Below, piece after piece: positions 8,988 to 16,589 of a DNA stretch of 64,000 nucleotides (the first letter of the stretch is position 1; every line of letters starts with the position of its first letter). A program made the position numbers and the translations under genes. The notes beneath the pieces are model-generated. The model saw only the letters and a list, made by a program, of their open reading frames with translations. It did not search any database and was not told where the DNA came from. This DNA comes from Rhizobium terrae. Its GTDB lineage: Bacteria; Pseudomonadota; Alphaproteobacteria; Rhizobiales; Rhizobiaceae. The DNA lies in contig NZ_QJKM01000021.1 in NCBI RefSeq assembly GCF_003425685.1, positions 25,573-89,572 of the forward strand. The letters run 5' to 3'.

Positions 8988-9001
8988 GAACCGATCGGTT
9001 C
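8988..9001. promoter_or_regulatory. TetR-type operator 2
   Basis: GAACCGATCGGTTC is a perfect 14-base palindrome about 36 bases before the HlyD-type start, sharing GAACCG/CGGTTC with operator 1. It probably overlaps the promoter of the efflux operon. Confidence 0.7.
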
Positions 9002-9037
9002 GATGGAATAAGACGCTCCCAAGACGGTATATCAAAG

Positions 9038-10252
9038 ATGACGGCCTCTCAAAATGCCGGCGCTCTGCGCGCCGTGACCATGGAAAACGCCGGCCTTTCC
9101 GAGGCCGAAGCCCGCAAGGGCGCTCCGGTTGCCGAACAGCCTGCCGCCGCCGAGGCGATCGCTGCTCCGGCAGCCCAGAAGGCGCCGGAAAAGAAGAAGC
9201 GCCGCGGCCTGCTCCTGCCGATCCTCGCGCTTGCCCTTCTGGGCGGTGCCGGATGGTATGGCTACAACTGGTGGATCGACGGCCGGTTTCTGGTTTCCAC
9301 CGACGACGCTTATGTGGAAGGCGATATCGCGGTCATCTCCCCGAAGGTTTCCGGTTATGTCGCCAAGGTGAACGTCGTCGAGAACCAGTCGGTGAAGGCG
9401 GGCGATCCGCTCGTCACGCTCGACGACGGCGACTATCAACTCGCGCTGCGGAAGGCGCTGGCGGCGATCGAATCCGCCAAGCTCGCGGTTTCGCGCATCG
9501 ATGCTCAGATCGTCGGCGGCGAGGCGACGCTCAAGCAGGCGCAGGCCCAGCAGGGCGCGCTGGAAGCAGCCGTCCGTGGCGCCGAGATCAACGAGAAGCG
9601 CGCATCGAGCCTGCAGCAGAGTTCCGTCGGCACCGCCGCATCGCTCGACAATGCCCAGATCGCGCTCGAGCAGGCCCGCGCCAACCTCGTCGCCGGCCAG
9701 GCGGCGGTTGCCTCCGCCCAGGCCAATATCGGCCTCCTGCATGCGCAGCGCGACGAGGCAGTCAACACCATCCGCACCCAGGAGCTTGCCCGCGACCAGG
9801 CCCAGCGCGACCTGAGCTTCACGGTGCTCAAGGCCCCCTATGACGGCGTCATCGGCAATCTCGCCGTCCAGACGGGCGACCTCGTCTCCACCGGCAAGCG
9901 GCTGGCATCGCTCGTGCCGCTGACCGAGCTTTACATCGAGGCGAATTTCAAGGAAACCCAGATCGGCCACCTGGAGCCGGGCTCCAAGGTCCGCGTGCGC
10001 GTGGATGCCTATGAGGACCACAACATCACCGGAACGGTCGAGTCGATTGCCCCGGCCTCAGGTTCGGTCTTCTCGATGCTGCCGCCGGAAAACGCCACGG
10101 GCAACTTCACCAAGGTGGTGCAGCGCGTGCCCGTCCGGATCTCGATCCCGAAGGAAGACCTCGAACGCCAGCATCTGCGCGCCGGCCTTTCCGTCGTCGT
10201 CGATGTCGATACCCGCACGGCGCCCGCCGGCAACGCCCTGGCCGCCAGATAA
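9038..10252 (+). CDS. HlyD/EmrA-type membrane fusion protein
   Basis: Periplasmic adaptor of a tripartite drug efflux system. The 404-residue protein has a cytosolic Ala-rich N-terminus, a single membrane anchor near residues 55-75 (GLLLPILALALLGGAGWYGYNWW), the first lipoyl half-motif (YVEGDIAVISPKVSGYVAKVNVVENQSVKAGDPLVTLD, near 90-128), a long alpha-helical hairpin (about 130-255) and the second lipoyl half (APYDGVIGNLAVQTGDLV), then the beta-barrel domain. The start at 9038 is the first ATG after the operators; a second ATG at 9080 would shorten it by 14 residues. It is followed after 19 bases by the DHA2 transporter, and the pair is very likely one operon controlled by the divergent TetR protein. 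Confidence 0.94.
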   Translation: MTASQNAGALRAVTMENAGLSEAEARKGAPVAEQPAAAEAIAAPAAQKAPEKKKRRGLLLPILALALLGGAGWYGYNWWIDGRFLVSTDDAYVEGDIAVISPKVSGYVAKVNVVENQSVKAGDPLVTLDDGDYQLALRKALAAIESAKLAVSRIDAQIVGGEATLKQAQAQQGALEAAVRGAEINEKRASSLQQSSVGTAASLDNAQIALEQARANLVAGQAAVASAQANIGLLHAQRDEAVNTIRTQELARDQAQRDLSFTVLKAPYDGVIGNLAVQTGDLVSTGKRLASLVPLTELYIEANFKETQIGHLEPGSKVRVRVDAYEDHNITGTVESIAPASGSVFSMLPPENATGNFTKVVQRVPVRISIPKEDLERQHLRAGLSVVVDVDTRTAPAGNALAAR

Positions 10253-10271
10253 GAGTTAGAGGAGAACGGCC

Positions 10272-11861
10272 ATGGCAGGTGCAACGGCCGTCGCGGGTGC
10301 TCCATTGGCAATGCCCGCGGACCAGCCCATGGACCGCCGCAAGATCATCGCCTTCTTCGCGATGGTCTTCGGCATGTTCATGTCGATCCTGGACATCCAG
10401 ATCGTTTCGGCCTCGCTTGCCGAAATCCAGGCCGGCCTTTCCGCCGGCTCGGACGAGATCGCCTGGGTGCAGACCTCCTACCTGATCGCCGAAGTGATCA
10501 TGATCCCGCTGTCGGGGACGCTCGCGCGCATCATCTCGACGCGTTACCTCTTTGCCATCTGTGCGGCCGGGTTCACCATCGCCAGCGCGCTCTGCGCCAC
10601 GGCCACCAGCATCGAGGAAATGATCGTCTTCCGCGCGCTGCAGGGTTTCATCGGCGGCGGCATGATCCCGTCCGTCTTTGCGGCGGCCTTCACCATCTTC
10701 CCGCCGTCGAAGCGCAGCATCGTCTCGCCGATCATCGGCCTCGTCGCCACACTCGCACCGACCATCGGACCGACCGTCGGCGGCTATCTCAGCAATTCCT
10801 TCTCCTGGCACTGGCTGTTCCTGGTCAACATCATCCCGGGCATCATCGTGACGGCCGTCACCTTCACCATGATCGATTTCGACAAGCCGCAGCTGCAGCT
10901 GATGAAGAAGTTCGACTGGTGGGGTCTCGTCTCCATGGGCGTCTTCCTCGGTTCGCTGGAATACGTGCTGGAAGAGGGCAACAACAAGGACTGGTTCAGC
11001 GACGAGCATATCGTCATCGGCACGGTCTTCATCGTGGTCGGCGCCGTGGTGTTCTTCTGGCGGGCGTTCAAGGTGGAGTTCCCGGTCGTGGATCTCCGCG
11101 CCTTCGGCAACGCCAATTTCGCCTTCGGCTCGTTGTTCTCCTTCATCATGGGCGTCGGTCTTTACGGCCTCACCTATCTCTATCCGCTCTATCTCGGCCG
11201 CATCCGCCACTACGATTCGCTGATGATCGGCGAGACGATGTTCGTCTCCGGCATCGCCATGTTCGTCTCCGCGCCGATCGTCGGCCGGCTGTCGAACAGC
11301 GTGGACCTGCGGGTGATGATGGCGGTCGGATTCGGCGCCTTCGCCATGGGCACCTGGCTGATGACCGGCATCACGTCGGACTGGGATTTCTGGGAACTGT
11401 TCCTGCCGCAGATCCTGCGCGGGTTCGGCATGATGATGTGCATGGTGCCGATCAGCAATATCGCTCTCGGCACGCTGGCGCCGCAGCGCATCCAGGGCGC
11501 GTCGGGGCTCTTCAACCTGACCCGCAACCTCGGCGGCGCGGTGGGTCTCGCGCTCATCAACACGGCGCTGACCCAGCGTTCGGACGAGCACTACGCCCGG
11601 CTTGCCGAGCATGTGAACTACGGCAATCCGGCCGCCTTGAACTGGCTCGACAACGTCGGTGCCAACTACAATTCCTTCGGTCTCGACGGCAGCGCCGTGG
11701 CGCTCCAGAAGATCTCGGGCATCATCACCCAGCAGGCCTGGCTTTTGTCCTTCATGGATGTCTTCTTCATCCTGACGGCACTGTTCGGCAGCCTGATCTT
11801 CTTCGTCTTCCTGATCGCCAAGCCGGCCCGCCCCGCAGGTGCCGGCGGCGGCGGCCACTAG
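10272..11861 (+). CDS. DHA2 family MFS multidrug efflux transporter (EmrB-like)
   Basis: Proton-driven inner-membrane drug exporter partnering with the preceding EmrA-like adaptor. At 529 residues with about 14 hydrophobic helices it has the size of the 14-TMS DHA2 group. Family features include MFGMFMSILDIQIVSASL in helix 1 (Asp near residue 40), the LAEIQAGLSAGSDEIAWVQTSYLIAE region, and motif C-like APTIGPTVGGYL near 160-171. The ribosome site GAGGAG lies just before the ATG. Substrates cannot be predicted. A strong rho-independent terminator follows at 11889-11915, closing the two-gene operon. Confidence 0.95.
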   Translation: MAGATAVAGAPLAMPADQPMDRRKIIAFFAMVFGMFMSILDIQIVSASLAEIQAGLSAGSDEIAWVQTSYLIAEVIMIPLSGTLARIISTRYLFAICAAGFTIASALCATATSIEEMIVFRALQGFIGGGMIPSVFAAAFTIFPPSKRSIVSPIIGLVATLAPTIGPTVGGYLSNSFSWHWLFLVNIIPGIIVTAVTFTMIDFDKPQLQLMKKFDWWGLVSMGVFLGSLEYVLEEGNNKDWFSDEHIVIGTVFIVVGAVVFFWRAFKVEFPVVDLRAFGNANFAFGSLFSFIMGVGLYGLTYLYPLYLGRIRHYDSLMIGETMFVSGIAMFVSAPIVGRLSNSVDLRVMMAVGFGAFAMGTWLMTGITSDWDFWELFLPQILRGFGMMMCMVPISNIALGTLAPQRIQGASGLFNLTRNLGGAVGLALINTALTQRSDEHYARLAEHVNYGNPAALNWLDNVGANYNSFGLDGSAVALQKISGIITQQAWLLSFMDVFFILTALFGSLIFFVFLIAKPARPAGAGGGGH

Positions 11862-11888
11862 AATTTCCGCATTCCACCGCCGGGAGAG

Positions 11889-11915
11889 GGCCGTCACGCA
11901 AGTGGCGGCCTTTTT
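11889..11915 (+). terminator. Rho-independent terminator after the efflux operon
   Basis: Stem GGCCGTCAC (11889-11897) pairs with GTGGCGGCC (11902-11910) around a GCAA tetraloop, with one G-T pair, followed by TTTTT. Confidence 0.85.
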
Positions 11916-11953
11916 CTTTCAGGATATCGGCGCTGGAATATTTTTGTCATGCG

Positions 11954-11997
11954 TTTTGAGTGACGTGCCGCAAATTCTGATTTACGTACCTCAAAAA
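11954..11997 (+). promoter_or_regulatory. Inverted repeat and shared operator/promoter element before the LacI gene
   Basis: TTTTGAGTGACGT (11954-11966) and ACGTACCTCAAAA (11984-11996) form a near-perfect 13-base inverted repeat. The right part, including CGCAAATT and TTTACGTACCTCA (11983-11993), recurs almost unchanged at 16442-16465 before the ABC importer genes. The repeat and its placement 30-70 bases before the start suggest an operator overlapping a promoter, perhaps for autoregulation by the LacI protein. Confidence 0.55.
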
Positions 11998-12026
11998 TTG
12001 GGCTACGACCTTCCTCGGAGGAGTTC

Positions 12027-13067
12027 ATGAAGCCTACTGTCCACGATATCGCGAAGATCGCAGGCGTCAGCCTGGCGACCGTCGACCGGGTCCTCAACGG
12101 GCGGCCGGGCGTGCGTGCCGTCACCAGGGGCAAGGTGGAAGAGGCGATCGCCTCGCTCGGTTACGTGCGGGACCTCGCCGCGGCGAACCTCGCCAAGAGC
12201 CGCACCTATCCCTTTGTGTTCATCCTGCCGGAAAACGACAATTCCTTCATGATCGGGCTTCGCGAGGAAGTCCTAGCCGCGGTCGTGCGTTCGAGCACGG
12301 AGCGGACCGACATCCGCATCGTCAACGTGCCGCCCTTCGATCCGCGGGCGCTGGTTGCCGCGTTGAATGAGTTGCTCGGGGAAAAGCCGGCCGGCGTCGC
12401 CTTCGTGGCGATCGATGCGCCGGAGGTGCGGGAGGCCGCCGGGCGGCTGACGGGAGCCGGCATTCCGATCGTCACGCTCGTCTCGGACCTGCCAGATTCC
12501 ACCCGTGACCACTACGCCGGCATCGACAATATCGCCGCCGGCCGCACTGCGGGAAGCCTGATGGGGCGTTTCCTCAGTGCGCCTTCGACTGCGGGGCAAA
12601 TGCGCTGTGTCGCCGTGCTCGCCGGTTCCATGCTGGTGCGCGACCATCGCGAACGGCTGGAGGGTTTCTCGGCTGTCATCGGCGACGCCTATCCCGATAT
12701 CCACATCCTGCCGGTTCTGGAAGGCCGCGACGATCCGGTGCTTGCCGAGACGATGATCGCGGATGCGCTGCGCCGCAACCAGGATATCGCAGGCATCTAC
12801 AGTCTCGGGGCGGGCAATCGCGGCCTCATCCGTGCCGTCCAGAGGGCGGGCATCGCCAGCCGCCCGCTGGTCATCGCCCATGAACTGACGGCTTCGACCC
12901 GGGCGGCGCTGATCGGCGACGTCATCGACGCCGTGCTCAACCAAGATGCTGGCCACGAGGTCAGGAGCGCCATTCGGGTGCTCAAGGCCAAGGCCGACGG
13001 TCTGCCGGTTCTCGCCGCGCAGGAGCGCATCCGCATCGACATCTTTCTGAAGGACAATCTGCCCTGA
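12027..13067 (+). CDS. LacI family transcriptional regulator of the xylose/sugar region
   Basis: A 346-residue LacI-type regulator. The N-terminal helix-turn-helix (residues 3-25: PTVHDIAKIAGVSLATVDRV) and hinge helix (LNGRPGVRAVTRGKV) are intact. The rest is a periplasmic-binding-protein-like sugar domain (about 60-340) with the usual LYGIDNIAAG-type contact region seen here as HYAGIDNIAAGRTAGSLM. The ribosome site GGAGGAG at 12017-12023 sits only three bases from the ATG. It lies upstream of xylB and xylA on the same strand, so it is probably the local regulator responding to xylose or a related sugar; this is inferred from position. Confidence 0.9.
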   Translation: MKPTVHDIAKIAGVSLATVDRVLNGRPGVRAVTRGKVEEAIASLGYVRDLAAANLAKSRTYPFVFILPENDNSFMIGLREEVLAAVVRSSTERTDIRIVNVPPFDPRALVAALNELLGEKPAGVAFVAIDAPEVREAAGRLTGAGIPIVTLVSDLPDSTRDHYAGIDNIAAGRTAGSLMGRFLSAPSTAGQMRCVAVLAGSMLVRDHRERLEGFSAVIGDAYPDIHILPVLEGRDDPVLAETMIADALRRNQDIAGIYSLGAGNRGLIRAVQRAGIASRPLVIAHELTASTRAALIGDVIDAVLNQDAGHEVRSAIRVLKAKADGLPVLAAQERIRIDIFLKDNLP

Positions 13068-13080
13068 GTGCCGGCGCATG

Positions 13081-13105
13081 CCGAAAAACGCGAAACGGTT
13101 TTCGG
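13081..13105. repeat. Small inverted repeat between lacI-type gene and xylB
   Basis: CCGAAAA (13081-13087) and TTTTCGG (13099-13105) are perfect arms around an 11-base loop. It could be a terminator for the regulator gene, since AAAAG follows rather than a T-run, or an operator for xylB. I cannot decide. Confidence 0.4.
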
Positions 13106-13160
13106 AAAAGATGCGTCGCGAACAAAAAGGCCGCGAAGGCGGCGGAGTTAGGAGAACCCC

Positions 13161-14615
13161 ATGTATCTCGGTCTCGATCTCGGCACGTCCGGCGTCAAGG
13201 CGATGCTGATCGACGGTGATCAGAAGATCATCGGCTCGGCGAGCGGTTCGCTGGACGTGTCGCGTCCGCATTCCGGCTGGTCGGAACAGGAACCGGCCCA
13301 CTGGATCCGTGCCACGGAAGAGGCGGTCGCCGGCCTCAAGGCCAAGTTTCCGAAGGAACTTGCGGCCGTGAAAGGCATCGGCCTTTCCGGTCAGATGCAT
13401 GGTGCGACGCTGCTCGACGCCGACGACAAGGTCCTGCGTCCCTGCATTCTCTGGAACGACACCCGTTCTCATGAAGAGGCGGCGGCGCTCGACGCCGATC
13501 CGATCTTTCGCAAGCTCACCGGCAACATCGTCTTTCCCGGATTTACGGCGCCGAAACTAGTCTGGGTCGCGAAGCACGAGCCGGAGGTCTTCGTCAAGGT
13601 CGCCAAGGTCCTGCTGCCGAAGGATTACCTGCGCCTCTGGCTGACGGGCGAGCACATTTCCGAAATGTCGGATTCGGCCGGCACGTCCTGGCTTGATACG
13701 GGCGCCCGCAAGTGGTCGTCCGAACTGCTGGCCGCCACCGGTCTGTCTGAAAATCACATGCCGTCGCTGGTCGAAGGTACGGAACAGGGGGGGCAGCTGC
13801 GGTCCGAACTCGCATCCGCCTGGGGCATGTCCGGCACGGTCGTCGTCGCCGGCGGGGCAGGGGACAATGCGGCGTCTGCCTGCGGCATGGGAACCGTGGC
13901 GGAAGGCAATGCCTTCGTGTCGCTCGGCACGTCGGGCGTGCTCTTCGCCGCCAATGCCTCCTATCTGCCGAAGCCGGAAAGCGCCGTACACGCCTTCTGC
14001 CACGCGCTGCCGAAGACCTGGCACCAGATGGGCGTCATCCTGTCGGCGACCGATGCGCTCAACTGGTATTCGCATATCGCCGGCAAGACGGCCGCCGAAC
14101 TTACCCAGGAACTCGGAGAGACGCTGAAGGCGCCGGCCGGCGTCACCTTCCTGCCCTACCTTTCCGGCGAGCGGACGCCGCATAACGACGCCGTCATCCG
14201 CGGCTCGTTCATCGGTCTCGGGCACGAAAGCAGCCGCGCGGTGCTGACCCAGGCGGTGCTCGAAGGCGTCACCTTTGCGATCCGTGACAATCTCGAAGCC
14301 CTGAAATCCGCCGGCACCTCGATCTCCCGCGTCACCGCCATCGGCGGCGGCTCGCGCTCGCGCTACTGGCTGGCCTCGATCGCGACCGCGCTTGGGGTGC
14401 CGGTCGATATTCCGTCCGACGGCGATTTCGGCGCGGCATTCGGCGCGGCCCGCCTCGGGCTGATCGCCGCGACGGGTGCCGACCCGGTCGCCGTCTGCTC
14501 GGCACCGAAGACGGAGGAGACGATCGAGCCGGTGTCATGGCTGACGGAGGCCTATGAAACTGCCTATGCCCGCTACCGCGCCGCCTATCCGGCGGTCCGG
14601 TCGATCGGACATTGA
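13161..14615 (+). CDS. xylB: Xylulokinase
   Basis: FGGY-family sugar kinase that phosphorylates D-xylulose to xylulose 5-phosphate, the entry to the pentose phosphate pathway. The 484-residue protein begins MYLGLDLGTSGVKAMLID (phosphate-1 motif), has the substrate-binding GLSGQMHGATLLD segment near residues 75-87 with the xylulokinase-typical QMHG, the FLPYLSGERTPH motif near 330 and the adenosine-site GGGSRSRYW near 395. The start has a clear ribosome site (GGAG at 13151-13154). It precedes xylA with a RIME-like repeat between, so both may be cotranscribed or xylA may have its own promoter. Confidence 0.96.
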   Translation: MYLGLDLGTSGVKAMLIDGDQKIIGSASGSLDVSRPHSGWSEQEPAHWIRATEEAVAGLKAKFPKELAAVKGIGLSGQMHGATLLDADDKVLRPCILWNDTRSHEEAAALDADPIFRKLTGNIVFPGFTAPKLVWVAKHEPEVFVKVAKVLLPKDYLRLWLTGEHISEMSDSAGTSWLDTGARKWSSELLAATGLSENHMPSLVEGTEQGGQLRSELASAWGMSGTVVVAGGAGDNAASACGMGTVAEGNAFVSLGTSGVLFAANASYLPKPESAVHAFCHALPKTWHQMGVILSATDALNWYSHIAGKTAAELTQELGETLKAPAGVTFLPYLSGERTPHNDAVIRGSFIGLGHESSRAVLTQAVLEGVTFAIRDNLEALKSAGTSISRVTAIGGGSRSRYWLASIATALGVPVDIPSDGDFGAAFGAARLGLIAATGADPVAVCSAPKTEETIEPVSWLTEAYETAYARYRAAYPAVRSIGH

Positions 14616-14623
14616 ACCCGGAT

Positions 14624-14762
14624 TGCCCCTCACCCTAACCCTCTCCCCGCCGGCAGGGAGAGGGGACGTGCCACACTCGGCATCCGAGAGGGACGGAGGG
14701 GCTGGAGTGCATTTCCTTCTCCCAGCAAGCGGGAAGAAGGTGCCGGCAGGCGGATGAGGGGC
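14624..14762. repeat. RIME-like mosaic intergenic repeat, copy 2
   Basis: Starts with CCCCTCACCCTAACCCTCTC and ends with GTGCCGGCAGGCGGATGAGG, with a CTTCTCCC...GGGAAGAAGG hairpin near the end. It is the same mosaic family as copy 1 but in reverse orientation, inserted between xylB and xylA. Confidence 0.8.
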
Positions 14763-14807
14763 GGAACCGCCCACGAAGTGACTGAACTTTCCCAAGGAGA
14801 AAACACC

Positions 14808-16118
14808 ATGAGCACAGGCTTTTTCGGAGATATCCAGAAGATCAAATACGAAGGCCCCGAGAGCACCAATCCGCTCGCCTTCCGCCACTACAATCCGGAC
14901 GAGATCGTCGCCGGCAAGCGGATGGAGGACCATCTGCGTTTCGCGATCGCCTATTGGCACACCTTCACTTGGCCGGGCGGCGATCCGTTCGGCGGCCAGA
15001 CGTTCCTAAGGCCGTGGTTCTCCGATACCATGGAAGCGGCCAAGATGAAGGCGGACGTCGCATTCGAATTCTTCCAGCTTCTCGGCGCGCCCTTCTATTG
15101 CTTCCATGATGCGGACGTGCGCCCGGAAGGCAATAACTTTGCCGAGAACACGAAGAACCTCAACGAGATCGTCGATTATTTCGAGAAGAAGCAGGCCGAG
15201 ACGGGCACCAAGCTTCTCTGGGGCACGGCGAACCTCTTCTCGAACCGCCGTTACATGGCGGGCGCGGCCACCAATCCGGATCCGGATGTCTTCGCCTTCG
15301 CCGCCGCGACGGTAAAAACCTGCCTCGACGCTACCAAGCGCCTCGGCGGCGTCAACTACGTATTGTGGGGCGGCCGCGAAGGTTACGAAACGATCCTCAA
15401 CACCGACTTCACTCGCGAGCTCGACCAGCTCGGCCGCTTTTTGAACCTTGTCGTGGAATACAAGTACAAGATCGGCTTCGAAGGCACGATCCTGATCGAG
15501 CCGAAGCCGCAAGAGCCGACCAAGCACCAGTACGACTACGACGTCTCGACTGTCTACGCCTTCCTGCAGAAGAACGGGCTCGAGAAGGAAGTGAAGGTCA
15601 ATATCGAACAGGGCCACGCGATCCTTGCCGGCCATTCCTTCGAGCACGAGATCGCCATGGCGAACACGTTCGGCATTTTCGGCTCGATCGACATGAACCG
15701 CAACGACATGCAGTCCGGCTGGGATACCGACCAGTTCCCCAACAATGTGCCGGAAATGGCGCTCGCCTACTATCACATCCTGCAGGGCGGCGGCTTCGTC
15801 AACGGCGGCACCAACTTCGACGCCAAGCTGCGCCGCCAGTCGCTGGACCCCGAGGACCTGCTGATCGGTCATATCGGCGGCATGGATTGCTGCGCCCGCG
15901 GCCTGAAGGCTGCCGCGAAGATGATCGACGACGGCGCGCTGAAGATCCCGCTCGATGCCCGTTACGAAAAGTGGGACAGCCCGGAATACCAGAAGATGCT
16001 GCGCGGCGAATACAAGCTCGACGACATCGCCTCCTGGGTGGAAAAGCAGAACATCAATCCGGAACCGAAGTCCGGCCGCCAGGAATATCTGGAAAACGTC
16101 GTCAACCGCTACGTCTGA
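14808..16118 (+). CDS. xylA: Xylose isomerase
   Basis: Converts D-xylose to D-xylulose in the cytoplasm, the step before xylB. The 436-residue length is that of class II enzymes. Catalytic and metal-site motifs are all visible: FTWPGGDPFGG (near 50-60), the catalytic His in CFHDADV (near 100), the metal-site IEPKPQEPTKHQYDYD (near 231-246), VNIEQGHAILAGHSFEHE, and GSIDMNRNDMQSGWDTDQFP (near 294-313). The start at 14808 has AAGGAGA seven bases upstream; an in-frame start at 14754 would lie inside the repeat. Its last 17 bases overlap the end of an antisense HigA-like reading frame. Confidence 0.97.
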   Translation: MSTGFFGDIQKIKYEGPESTNPLAFRHYNPDEIVAGKRMEDHLRFAIAYWHTFTWPGGDPFGGQTFLRPWFSDTMEAAKMKADVAFEFFQLLGAPFYCFHDADVRPEGNNFAENTKNLNEIVDYFEKKQAETGTKLLWGTANLFSNRRYMAGAATNPDPDVFAFAAATVKTCLDATKRLGGVNYVLWGGREGYETILNTDFTRELDQLGRFLNLVVEYKYKIGFEGTILIEPKPQEPTKHQYDYDVSTVYAFLQKNGLEKEVKVNIEQGHAILAGHSFEHEIAMANTFGIFGSIDMNRNDMQSGWDTDQFPNNVPEMALAYYHILQGGGFVNGGTNFDAKLRRQSLDPEDLLIGHIGGMDCCARGLKAAAKMIDDGALKIPLDARYEKWDSPEYQKMLRGEYKLDDIASWVEKQNINPEPKSGRQEYLENVVNRYV

Positions 16119-16395
16119 GACGCTTCGGGCGGGTGAGGATTTTCCTCATCCGTCCTCTTCTCTCCGCATGCCAGGCATCGTAGGCGGCCTGCATGCGAAG
16201 CCAGATGGCCGCGCCATCGCCGAACATCTTGCCGAGCCGCGCCGCCACGGAAGGCGAAACGGGCTTCCTCTCCCGGATGATGTCATAGAGCTGCTGACGG
16301 GAAATGCCGAGCAGTTCAGCGATTTCCACCTTCGTCTTGCCGGTGGCGAGGATAATTTCCTCCACCAAGGCGCCGGCTTTCGCTGCGGCAACCAA
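16102..16395 (-). CDS. HigA/VapI-like XRE antitoxin-type protein, antisense between xylA and the ABC importer; start uncertain
   Basis: The reading frame encodes a helix-turn-helix of the HigA family: EIAELLGISRQQLYDIIRER followed by the family tail RLGKMFGDGAAIWLRMQAAYDAW. The C-terminus then runs on with a basic tail (KILTRPKRLRRSG) that overlaps the last 17 bases of xylA on the other strand. No ATG lies near the domain; candidate starts are TTG at 16395, TTG at 16368 or GTG at 16365, none with a good ribosome site, and the usual N-terminal HPGE motif is missing. The frame stays open upstream to 16653, across the importer promoter and into the ATPase gene, which is unlikely to be coding. 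There is no toxin partner. It may be a 5'-degraded relic or an orphan regulator. Confidence 0.45.
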   Translation of the reverse strand: MVAAAKAGALVEEIILATGKTKVEIAELLGISRQQLYDIIRERKPVSPSVAARLGKMFGDGAAIWLRMQAAYDAWHAERRGRMRKILTRPKRLRRSG

Positions 16396-16441
16396 GGGAA
16401 GAATTTTCGATAAGCGATTGCTACGCCGTTCGTATCTGCCC

Positions 16442-16476
16442 GCCAAATTTGCTTTACGTACCTCAGTATCTAGGCT
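16442..16476 (+). promoter_or_regulatory. Shared operator/promoter element before the ABC importer operon
   Basis: CGCCAAATTTGC-TTTACGTACCTCA (16442-16465) matches the element before the LacI gene (CGCAAATTCTGA-TTTACGTACCTCA), and a similar GGAGGAGTTC string follows in both (16490-16498 here). A possible promoter is TTGCTT, 16 bases, TAGGCT (16449-16476). This indicates common control of the regulator and the importer, probably by the LacI protein. Confidence 0.5.
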
Positions 16477-16589
16477 AGCGTCTCTTCGGGAGGAGTTCGG
16501 GTGCAGTCTATCGTTTTCATACACGCTGTCGGTGTTGCGGCGGTCCGGTGTCGGGCGGCGCGCGGTCTTCGTTTGGCAGGCGGCAGGCG

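Noticed and set aside
10107..11897. 596-codon minus-strand frame over the DHA2 transporter
   Set aside because: Antisense shadow of a transporter with clear family features.
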